From contig URSE01000015.1 in the NCBI GenBank assembly GCA_900550455.1, forward strand, positions 1-19,561: DNA of 19,561 nt, in the 5' to 3' direction. The translations under genes were made by a program, and so were the position numbers. Of the stretch, positions 1-6,410 are shown piece after piece. The notes under the pieces were generated by a model, which was given only the letters and a program-made list of their open reading frames with translations, was not told the origin of the DNA and did not search any database. Every line of letters begins with the position of its first letter. Position 1 is the stretch's first letter. This DNA comes from an uncultured Veillonella sp. GTDB lineage: Bacteria > Bacillota > Negativicutes > Veillonellales > Veillonellaceae.

Positions 1-96
1 GTCCCATCCATTGCCACTAAGAGCCCTTAGGAATCTCATATATATAATTGTATCTATTTACTATAAATCCAATAAGCCCTACAACAATCCAGTCAT
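1..96. other. Non-coding left edge, AT-rich
   Basis: No convincing gene is seen in these 96 bases, which lie downstream of the minus-strand glycosyltransferase gene. The stretch is AT-rich, with TATATATA around 38-48. On the minus strand there is a small CTAAG/CTTAG hairpin near the left end, but it has no T-tract, so no terminator can be claimed. The sequence continues beyond the window. Confidence 0.5.
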
Positions 97-1029
97 TTAT
101 ATAGTGCCCCCACGGTTAGACTTCTGAGAAGAGGATCCCTTAGAGGATACAGACTGCCGATCTATAGACATCCGTTGGGTAGAATTGACCTCATCCTCAT
201 CCACTTGGTCAACTGAGCGCCTAACTCCCATGATAACCAAATCTTCCCTATAAGCCTCTTCCATTTGAGCCTTGGAAATCATCCCTTGATCCACCATGAG
301 TTGGAGAACTAACTTCTGCCGACCCTTAGCAGCGGAATAATTCTTAACTGGATTGTAGTAATTAGGTGCCTGTGGCAAACCGGCTAGCATGGCCGACTGA
401 GCCAGACTAAGGCGGCCTGGAGTCGTATCAAAATAACCCCGGGCAGCAGCCTTAATTCCTATATAATCATTGCCATAATAGATAGAATTCATATACATGG
501 TCAAAATTTGGTCCTTGCTGAATTTTCGTTCAACTTGAATGGCAATCAGTGCTTCTTCTACCTTGCGAGACATGACCCGCTTAGATGACAGGAAGAGATT
601 TTTTACCAACTGTTGGGTAATAGTAGACCCCCCCTCCACTGTTTGGCCAGCAATAAGATTAGTATAGCTAGCCCTCATGATAGCCTTGGGATCCATGGCG
701 CCATGCTCATAAAAACGTTTATCTTCCGTAGCCACCAAGGCTTCCTTAGCAAAATTCGAGATGGCCTCACCCTTAACTTGGTCATCCTTGTCTACCTTCT
801 TATCTAACGCCTCTATAACCGCTTCCTTTATGTGAAAGAGGCGTGCAATCCGGTCAGTCCTCGATAGAAGATCTTCCGAATCTTCCATGGACTGTTCCAC
901 CTGGTTATGGGCCATACTCTCTTTATTGAGCCCTTGGGAGAATTGGTAACTATCATAGGCGTAAAGACACCCAATGACTAGCATACCAAGGAGAAAGAAA
1001 CGCCAAACGAGCTTTTTAATGATTTCCAT
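97..1029 (-). CDS. Monofunctional peptidoglycan glycosyltransferase (GT51 family)
   Basis: This protein should polymerise lipid II into glycan strands at the outer face of the inner membrane. A single hydrophobic segment near residues 6-25 looks like a signal anchor. A charged linker follows, and then the GT51 domain at about residues 90-245. The domain shows the ATEDKRFYEHG motif with the catalytic Glu near residue 102, the GGSTITQQLVKN block, RKVEEALIAIQVE with the second acidic residue near 159, and YYGNDYIGIKAAARGYF. No transpeptidase domain follows. The protein ends in a Ser-rich low-complexity tail, giving 310 residues, much shorter than class A PBPs (over 600). An in-frame ATG lies 18 bases upstream at 1047, but the codons between the two ATGs are themselves the GGAGGAGGAG ribosome site, so 1029 is preferred. 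The start overlaps the end of the upstream exported-protein gene by 14 bases, which suggests translational coupling. Confidence 0.87.
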   Translation of the reverse strand: MEIIKKLVWRFFLLGMLVIGCLYAYDSYQFSQGLNKESMAHNQVEQSMEDSEDLLSRTDRIARLFHIKEAVIEALDKKVDKDDQVKGEAISNFAKEALVATEDKRFYEHGAMDPKAIMRASYTNLIAGQTVEGGSTITQQLVKNLFLSSKRVMSRKVEEALIAIQVERKFSKDQILTMYMNSIYYGNDYIGIKAAARGYFDTTPGRLSLAQSAMLAGLPQAPNYYNPVKNYSAAKGRQKLVLQLMVDQGMISKAQMEEAYREDLVIMGVRRSVDQVDEDEVNSTQRMSIDRQSVSSKGSSSQKSNRGGTI

Positions 1030-2278
1030 AATTCTCCTCCTCCACATCCAAGGTGGTCAAGCAGTCCCTGTAGAGGGCCTTATGCTTAATAAACTCTTGG
1101 GCCTCTATATGGCTCTTTAAATCATAGTAGGCTTCCTTATGTATCATACGGGTCCAGGTATCCACATAATCTCCACCCCGCCTTAATGTTTCAATATATA
1201 TACCTACTTGGCCGTTATGATTAATCATAGCCCGGTAACGCCCAGAGCCCGTCACTTCTTCTGTCTCATAGCTAACACCTTCAGGTGACACCCTCTGCAG
1301 GAGAGAAAGGGATTCATTAACTAAATCTTGTCTACTTTGATCCATGGGAATCCTATGTTTCTCTATGCGAATAGTGCCATGAGCCGATTCATAGACCTCT
1401 TGATCATTGCTTATACGCCTTGCCATATCCACACCAAAGCCATCAGGCAGATGGATATGTAGACCATCCCAGGTAGCTTTTGAAAGCTTCTTGAGTTCTA
1501 AATTAGCTGGTCTAGCGGAAGGAACAATATAGTTAGAATACATATCCAAGGCCCTATCCACATAGGAACGGCTCTGGTCCGTATTATTTTGAATCATATC
1601 GATAGAATAGGCCCTATCTTTTTGTCCTAAAAGCATAAAGTCCGTAGTGTACTTATAGATAATACCCCCATTCTTGGATTGGGCCCCATAATAGACCACA
1701 TTAGCCTTATAAGGAAGATCTAGTTTTTGCGCTGACCGATAGAGGAAGGGAACAGAAGATTGTCCTCCTTCAATAGTCTTCTTCATCTCATTTCTAAGCC
1801 AAGAAGGGCTCATGGATGCGTATTTTTTTTCATGGAAGATATAGCCACCCTTATAGTCCATATCTGCGTTAGCTACAGGCATAGATAAAACATTAAGGGA
1901 TCCCGCCTGAAAGGCCAAGCCATAGTTTATGTTGCCATTAAACTCAGATAGACCCCCAGTCTGAATAGGCAGAGGGAAATTAACCCGGATATTAGATGGT
2001 TCCCGGTTTAAGATCAAAATACCAGCCCAATTATCAGAGGCCCTTATGACTGATTCCAATACTGCCTTCTGAGCTTGTGATTCCCCTATCGTCCCTTGTA
2101 TCTTTGGGACTTCCTGCCTCCCCCTAAGCACTCCATGATCTGAGTTTTGGTAACGATAGTCTAGCCAAGCCCGATCTGGCAAGGCTGAATTAGTCCGTGG
2201 TAGGGCCGCCATCGTCGGCATTAGACCTAGGGCTAGGCAAGCCCCTAGAAGAGAGAGGCCTAAGCTTTTATAGTTCAT
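1016..2278 (-). CDS. Exported protein of unknown function
   Basis: I do not recognise this 420-residue protein. The N-terminus MNYKSLGLSLLGACLALGLM looks like a signal peptide, with probable signal peptidase I cleavage after PTMA at about residue 24. A lipobox-like LGAC (Cys14) is also present, but a hydrophobic run follows it, so lipidation is less likely. The mature part is soluble-looking and mixed alpha/beta. The C-terminal portion (about residues 270-395, beginning LHIHLPDGFGVDMARR) vaguely resembles PsbP/MOG1-type folds; this is only an impression. The ATG at 2278 has an AGGAG site at the right distance; an in-frame TTG at 2293 lies inside the preceding terminator and is rejected. The gene overlaps the downstream GT51 gene by 14 bases, so a role in the cell envelope is a reasonable inference. 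Confidence 0.7.
   Translation of the reverse strand: MNYKSLGLSLLGACLALGLMPTMAALPRTNSALPDRAWLDYRYQNSDHGVLRGRQEVPKIQGTIGESQAQKAVLESVIRASDNWAGILILNREPSNIRVNFPLPIQTGGLSEFNGNINYGLAFQAGSLNVLSMPVANADMDYKGGYIFHEKKYASMSPSWLRNEMKKTIEGGQSSVPFLYRSAQKLDLPYKANVVYYGAQSKNGGIIYKYTTDFMLLGQKDRAYSIDMIQNNTDQSRSYVDRALDMYSNYIVPSARPANLELKKLSKATWDGLHIHLPDGFGVDMARRISNDQEVYESAHGTIRIEKHRIPMDQSRQDLVNESLSLLQRVSPEGVSYETEEVTGSGRYRAMINHNGQVGIYIETLRRGGDYVDTWTRMIHKEAYYDLKSHIEAQEFIKHKALYRDCLTTLDVEEENYGNH
1034..1043 (-). promoter_or_regulatory. Strong ribosome binding site for the glycosyltransferase
   Basis: The minus strand reads GGAGGAGGAG just before the ATG at 1029. It lies inside the 3' end of the upstream gene. It decides the start, because the alternative ATG at 1047 would lie upstream of this site and translate it as Arg codons. 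Confidence 0.7.
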
Positions 2279-2291
2279 AGAAACTCCTAGC

Positions 2292-2326
2292 AAAAAAGCT
2301 ACCCCAAATCAATCGGGGTAGCTTTT
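2292..2326 (-). terminator. Rho-independent terminator after ptsH
   Basis: Arms AAAAGCTACCCC (2294-2305) and GGGGTAGCTTTT (2315-2326) form a 12-bp perfect stem with a loop of about 9 bases. On the minus strand the stem runs into TTTTTT. It ends ptsH transcription and sits only about 14 bases upstream of the start of the exported-protein gene. Confidence 0.85.
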
Positions 2327-2332
2327 CTACAA

Positions 2333-2360
2333 CCTATAATTAGTCGTGGTTAGTTGTCAA
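2333..2360 (-). promoter_or_regulatory. Possible promoter at the 3' end of ptsH
   Basis: On the minus strand, TTGACA (2355-2360) is followed after 16 bases by TATAGG (2333-2338). The -35 is perfect and the -10 matches 4 of 6. The predicted start would be near 2326, at the edge of the terminator stem, so that hairpin would form the 5' end of any transcript for the exported protein and glycosyltransferase. Confidence 0.4.
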
Positions 2361-2600
2361 AAATTGAGATAAAGCCTCAATCGCTGCATCTTCGTCGGCT
2401 CCATCTGCGGTGAGAACTACAGAGGTTCCCTTAACCGCACCCAAGGTGAGTACAGTCAAAATGGATTTAGCGTCGACGACTTTTTCACCTACGCCGATTG
2501 TCAATTTGGATGCAAATGTAGCAGCCAATTGTGTGAATGCTGTTGCAGGACGTGCATGCAAGCCAGATTCATTAGTAATTACTACGGTTACTTCTTTCAT
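2340..2600 (-). CDS. ptsH: Phosphocarrier protein HPr
   Basis: HPr carries phosphate from enzyme I to the EIIA domains of the sugar phosphotransferase system in the cytoplasm. The 86-residue length is typical. The active His15 sits in SGLHARPA, and Ser46 sits in DAKSILTVLTLG, the site that HPr kinase/phosphorylase modifies in Firmicutes. Keeping both residues suggests HPr has a regulatory role as well as a transport role, although no hprK is in the window. Enzyme I is encoded 130 bases upstream on the same strand. The ribosome site AAGGGG lies 8 bases before the ATG. A terminator follows directly. The fructose-specific EIIABC encoded at 6411-8369 is the natural phosphate acceptor. Confidence 0.96.
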   Translation of the reverse strand: MKEVTVVITNESGLHARPATAFTQLAATFASKLTIGVGEKVVDAKSILTVLTLGAVKGTSVVLTADGADEDAAIEALSQFLTTNHD

Positions 2601-2622
2601 TATCTTTTCCCCTTATTCTAGT

Positions 2623-2638
2623 AGGCTCCTATGAGCCT
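2623..2638 (-). promoter_or_regulatory. Hairpin in the ptsH leader
   Basis: AGGCTC and GAGCCT form a perfect 6-bp stem with a 4-base loop. It lies between the putative ptsH promoter and the ribosome site, near the expected 5' end of the transcript. It could stabilise the mRNA; no T-tract follows, so it is not a terminator. Confidence 0.4.
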
Positions 2639-2649
2639 CGTATTTATAC

Positions 2650-2679
2650 ATTAAATCATTTCTTCTTCACCAGAGTCAA
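2650..2679 (-). promoter_or_regulatory. Putative ptsH promoter
   Basis: On the minus strand, TTGACT (2674-2679) is followed after 18 bases by TTTAAT (2650-2655), each matching the sigma-A consensus at 5 of 6 positions. It lies in the ptsI-ptsH intergenic region and would let HPr be made independently of enzyme I. Confidence 0.5.
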
Positions 2680-2730
2680 GCTTAAGCCACCAATTCAGCC
2701 TGCAACTAGGAACCTTTAAGGGATTCTGTC

Positions 2731-4455
2731 TTAGTTCAGTCCCTTTTCAGCCATAATTCCTTGGGCGTAAGCGTGAATTTCTTCCGCCGTTTCCATGGTC
2801 ATGACGGTATCCAAAACAGACTTACACTCTTGCAAAGTCACGGACCGAATGATGTGTTTAACGATAGGAATAGATGGAGCAGACATGGAGAACTCATCTA
2901 GCCCCATACCTATGAGAATCATAGTCAACAGTGGATCCCCAGCCATCTCACCGCACATGCCGGTAAACTTCTTGTGGTCATGAGAAGCTTCGATAACAGT
3001 CTTAATCAAGCGCAAAATCGATGGATGCATAGGTTGGTAAAGGTTAGTGATAGTCTCATTCATGCGGTCTACTGCCAACGTGTATTGGCATAGGTCGTTA
3101 GTGCCAATGGAGAAGAAATCTACATGCTTGGCAAACAAGAAGGCAGAAACAGCCGTAGCTGGTACTTCTACCATAATACCTACCTTTATATCCTCTCGGA
3201 AGGCTTGCCCTTCTTGACGAAGCTCATCTTTAGCTTGGTCCAAGATAGCATTGGCCGCTTTTACCTCCTCAATGGAGGTGATCATAGGATACATAATGTG
3301 CACATCTCCATAGGCGGATGCCCGCAAGAGAGCTCGCAGTTGGGTCTTAAAGATATCCGGCTTGGTCAAGGAGATCCGAATGGCCCGGTAGCCCAAGAAG
3401 GGGTTCATCTCCTCTGGCAAATCCAAGCATTTGAGTTCCTTATCGCCACCGATATCCATGGTGCGAATAATAACAGCCTTACCATCCATAGTTTGAGCCA
3501 CCTTCTTATAGGCCTCAAACTGTTTGTCTTCCGAAGGCAAGCTATCATGTTCCATAAAGAGGAACTCCGTCCGGTAGAGACCAATACCAGCCCCACCATT
3601 CGCTAGGACCTTCTCAGCCCCCTCTGGCTTGCCAATATTACCAAAAACATGGATTTCCACACCGTCTTTAGTAATAGCTGGTAGATTAGCAGACTGTTTA
3701 AGTGAGGCTAATTGGTCTCGGTAGCGTTTAGCAAATTCGATATGCTTGTCATAGGTGTGATCATCAGGATCGACGATAACCTCCCCTACAGAGCCTAGGA
3801 CGATGGCTCGTTTAGCCTGAGCAAAGGAAGTGATGTCTCCTACACCCATAACTGCTGGGATTTCTAGAGTTCGAGCCATGATTGCCGCATGGCTAGTCAC
3901 GCCACCAGCGGCAGTCACAATGCCCTTTACCACATTAGTATCCAAAGAAGCTGTATCGGATGGTGCCAAATCATGAGCCACCAAGATCACCTGCCCGGTC
4001 AGGTGAGAGAGGCCCCGTGGGGTCATACCCAAAACATTGCGAATGAGGCGATCGCCGATATCCTTAATATCAGCCCCTCGTTCCCGCATATAAGGGTCTT
4101 CCATACCTAAGAATATGCTAGCAAATTGGTCCACCACTTGTTGGGTAGCAGCCGCTACATTAGTTCCACCTTGAATAAGACTCTTAATGCCATCCGCTAA
4201 TGTAGGGTCTTGAGCGATCATCTTGTGGGCTTCAAAGATAGCTGCTTCCTTTTGGCCCATAGAAGATAGAGCCTTAATGCGGATAGACTCCAATTGGTCC
4301 AAGGTCATAGTCAGGCCCTTGTCTAATTTCTCTACTTCTTCGGCCACACCTTCAGGTGCCACCTTATAGTCGGGAATAACAATTTCCTCATGTTCATATC
4401 GATATACAGTGCCCACAGCTACGCCGCGAGAACCGGAGATGCCTGTAACTTTCAT
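2731..4455 (-). CDS. ptsI: PTS enzyme I (PEP-protein phosphotransferase)
   Basis: This cytoplasmic enzyme takes phosphate from phosphoenolpyruvate and passes it to HPr. With the start at 4455 it has 574 residues, the usual length, and the phosphorylated histidine in GGVTSHAAIMAR falls at position 189 as in E. coli. The N-terminal HPr-binding and swivelling domains are followed by the C-terminal PEP-binding barrel, with RTMDIGGDK, GIMVEVPA, FFSIGTNDLCQYTLAVDR and the active-site Cys in GMCGEMAGDP. An upstream ATG at 4470 is rejected because GAGAGG between the two ATGs is the ribosome site. The gene comes before ptsH, the reverse of the usual ptsH-ptsI order. It is divergent from dapF-fruK-fruA. 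Confidence 0.96.
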   Translation of the reverse strand: MKVTGISGSRGVAVGTVYRYEHEEIVIPDYKVAPEGVAEEVEKLDKGLTMTLDQLESIRIKALSSMGQKEAAIFEAHKMIAQDPTLADGIKSLIQGGTNVAAATQQVVDQFASIFLGMEDPYMRERGADIKDIGDRLIRNVLGMTPRGLSHLTGQVILVAHDLAPSDTASLDTNVVKGIVTAAGGVTSHAAIMARTLEIPAVMGVGDITSFAQAKRAIVLGSVGEVIVDPDDHTYDKHIEFAKRYRDQLASLKQSANLPAITKDGVEIHVFGNIGKPEGAEKVLANGGAGIGLYRTEFLFMEHDSLPSEDKQFEAYKKVAQTMDGKAVIIRTMDIGGDKELKCLDLPEEMNPFLGYRAIRISLTKPDIFKTQLRALLRASAYGDVHIMYPMITSIEEVKAANAILDQAKDELRQEGQAFREDIKVGIMVEVPATAVSAFLFAKHVDFFSIGTNDLCQYTLAVDRMNETITNLYQPMHPSILRLIKTVIEASHDHKKFTGMCGEMAGDPLLTMILIGMGLDEFSMSAPSIPIVKHIIRSVTLQECKSVLDTVMTMETAEEIHAYAQGIMAEKGLN

Positions 4456-4489
4456 GTCTACCTCTCTCATTACGTAAGATACTCAATCT

Positions 4490-4518
4490 ATTCTACCATT
4501 TAGCCCAAGGCGGAACAA
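4490..4518 (-). promoter_or_regulatory. Putative ptsI promoter
   Basis: On the minus strand, TTGTTC (4513-4518) is followed after 17 bases by TAGAAT (4490-4495). The -10 matches 5 of 6; the -35 is weak at 3 of 6. The -35 region coincides with that of the divergent dapF promoter. Confidence 0.45.
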
Positions 4519-4541
4519 GAATCCCCATTCCATGCTATAAT
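4512..4541 (+). promoter_or_regulatory. Putative dapF-fruKA promoter (extended -10)
   Basis: A perfect TATAAT at 4536-4541 is preceded by TGC, making an extended -10 element. A weak -35 (GGAACA, 4512-4517) lies 18 bases upstream. The expected start is near 4548, leaving an AT-rich leader of about 40 bases before dapF. Confidence 0.55.
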
Positions 4542-4586
4542 GAGTTGTTATTTATATATAATTTTACTATATAGGGGAACCACATC

Positions 4587-5417
4587 ATGAAAGTTACAAA
4601 AATGCATGGCTTAGGCAATGATTTCATCGTCTTCTCCGACCCAGAAGGGGCTGACAAAGACTATGGTCAAGCAGCCATCAAGTGGTGTGACCGCCGCACC
4701 GGGATTGGCGCTGACGGCCTAGTTATCATCCTTCCATCAGATAAAGCAGACATCCGCATGCGGATTATTAATGCTGACGGATCAGAAGCGGAGATGTGTG
4801 GCAATGGCATCCGTTGCTTCGCCAAATATGCCTATGATCACAAGGAAATAGATAAGACAGCTTTCACCATCGAAACCCTAGCGGGTATTATGAAGCCAAC
4901 CTTGACTATCGAAGGAGGACACGTTAAGTCCGTCACCGTAGATATGGGCAAACCCTTCTTCTCCCCCCAAGATATTCCTATGAAGGTCGATGGACACAAG
5001 GTCTTGCAGCAAAGCCTCCAAATAGATGGGCAAAACGTTGAGGTAGCCTCCGTCCTCTTAGGGGTCCCTCATACTGAAGTCTTCGTAGATGACATCACCA
5101 CAGCTCCTGTTTCTAGCCAAGGTCCTCTCATCGAAACCCATCCTATCTTCCCTCGCAAGACCAATGTCAACTATGTAGAGGTTGTCAACGACCACCATAT
5201 CAAGGTCCGCACCTGGGAACGAGGAGCTGGGGCCACCCTAGCTTGCGGTACTGGTTCTTGTGCCTCTGCGGTCATGGCCTGTGAAAGGGGCTATACCAGC
5301 CGTGAAGTAGATGTTGAACTATACTTGGGAACTCTCCATATCTCCTACCAAGAAGACGGCACCGTCCTCATGACAGGTCCGGCCCAAGAGGTCTTCCAAA
5401 CCCACATCGACATCTAA
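4587..5417 (+). CDS. dapF: Diaminopimelate epimerase
   Basis: The enzyme converts LL- to meso-diaminopimelate, the precursor of lysine and the cross-linking residue of peptidoglycan. It is cytoplasmic and cofactor-free, and uses two cysteines. Both are present: Cys71 in EMCGNGIRC and Cys220 in ACGTGSCASA. The N-terminal MHGLGNDFIV motif and the INADGSEAEMCGNG block are typical. The 276-residue length is normal for the family. A ribosome site (AGGGGA) precedes the ATG. fruK follows after only 16 bases, so dapF is the first gene of a dapF-fruK-fruA transcript. That is an unusual partner for a fructose operon. Confidence 0.96.
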   Translation: MKVTKMHGLGNDFIVFSDPEGADKDYGQAAIKWCDRRTGIGADGLVIILPSDKADIRMRIINADGSEAEMCGNGIRCFAKYAYDHKEIDKTAFTIETLAGIMKPTLTIEGGHVKSVTVDMGKPFFSPQDIPMKVDGHKVLQQSLQIDGQNVEVASVLLGVPHTEVFVDDITTAPVSSQGPLIETHPIFPRKTNVNYVEVVNDHHIKVRTWERGAGATLACGTGSCASAVMACERGYTSREVDVELYLGTLHISYQEDGTVLMTGPAQEVFQTHIDI

Positions 5418-5433
5418 GATAAGGAGAGATCCA

Positions 5434-6348
5434 ATGATTTATACAGTAACCTTTAATCCATCCCTGGATTATATTGCCCGCACCTCCCGACTCGAAGCAG
5501 GGTGTATCAACCGAACTCACGACGAGCAAATCTTGGCCGGTGGCAAGGGTATCAACGTATCCATCGTTCTCAACAACCTAGGTCAATCAACGCAAGCCCT
5601 AGGCTTTGTAGCCGGCTTTACAGGTCAAGAAATCATCCGCCAACTAGATAACTTCGGAGTCTCAGAAAACTTCATCCGCCTAGCTGAAGGGCTGAGCCGA
5701 ATTAATGTAAAGGTAAAGGGCCAAGAGGAAGAAACGGAAATCAACGGAGCCGGCCCAAGTATCCCTCCGGAAGCCCTAGACAAGCTCTACCAGCAACTAG
5801 ATACCTTAACAAACAAAGACACTCTAATTCTGGCAGGATCAATCCCTTCTTCCTTGCCGGCCGACACCTACCAACAAATTATGGCTCGTCTAACCCCAAA
5901 GGGGGTCTCCATCATAGTGGACGCCACCCAACGACTCTTAACCAACGTTCTCCCCTATAATCCCTTCCTCATTAAGCCTAACAATCACGAATTGTCCGAG
6001 CTCTTTGGCGAAGAACTTTCCACCAGAGACCAATTAGTTAAGGCGGCTCACAAACTACAAGAAGATGGTGCCCAACACATTCTTATCAGCCGAGCTAGTC
6101 TAGGAGCTATCCTAGTAGGCGCCGATGGAGCAGTCTTTGAGGCTCCTGCACCTAAAGGTAAACTCATCAACTCCGTAGGGGCTGGTGACTCCATGGTAGC
6201 TGGTTTCCTAACAGGTCTAGCTAAGTCCAAAGGCAGCCTAGAAGAGGCCCTCTACTGGGGGATTGCTGCCGGTTCTGCATCGGCCTTCTCCTACAATTTA
6301 GCTACCGCTAAGGAAGTAGAAGCCTTGCTCTCACAAATCCATAAGTAA
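5434..6348 (+). CDS. fruK: 1-Phosphofructokinase
   Basis: This is a PfkB/ribokinase-family kinase that phosphorylates fructose-1-phosphate, the product of the fructose PTS, to fructose-1,6-bisphosphate. The first signature, GGKGINVSIVLNNLG, is at about residues 36-50. The second, NSVGAGDSMVAGF, is near residues 248-260 and contains the catalytic Asp. The IKPNNHELSELFG block is also typical. Length (304) is normal. An AAGGAGAG site precedes the start. Position between dapF and fruA, and the full EIIABC next door, support 1-phosphofructokinase over tagatose-6-phosphate kinase. Confidence 0.93.
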   Translation: MIYTVTFNPSLDYIARTSRLEAGCINRTHDEQILAGGKGINVSIVLNNLGQSTQALGFVAGFTGQEIIRQLDNFGVSENFIRLAEGLSRINVKVKGQEEETEINGAGPSIPPEALDKLYQQLDTLTNKDTLILAGSIPSSLPADTYQQIMARLTPKGVSIIVDATQRLLTNVLPYNPFLIKPNNHELSELFGEELSTRDQLVKAAHKLQEDGAQHILISRASLGAILVGADGAVFEAPAPKGKLINSVGAGDSMVAGFLTGLAKSKGSLEEALYWGIAAGSASAFSYNLATAKEVEALLSQIHK

Positions 6349-6410
6349 ACTATCATTATCCACCTGAGCTACTTCTTGTACGACTTCTTATATAAAGGAT
6401 CGCAAATACT

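Noticed and set aside
97..1029. GT51 gene as a truncated class A penicillin-binding protein
   Set aside because: The frame ends cleanly after a Ser-rich tail, and no remnant of a transpeptidase domain is visible in the 96 bases that follow; a native monofunctional enzyme is simpler. Sequence beyond the window could change this.
2225..2250. Near-perfect CTAGGGC/GCCCCTAG hairpin
   Set aside because: It falls in the signal-peptide coding part of the exported-protein gene and has an unpaired base; no regulatory context supports it.
2715..2748. Possible terminator after ptsI (AAGGGA/TCCCTT)
   Set aside because: The stem is only 6 bp with a 16-base loop and no T-tract.
3124..3606. Plus-strand open frame of 160 codons
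   Set aside because: It lies entirely opposite ptsI, whose conserved motifs run through the region.
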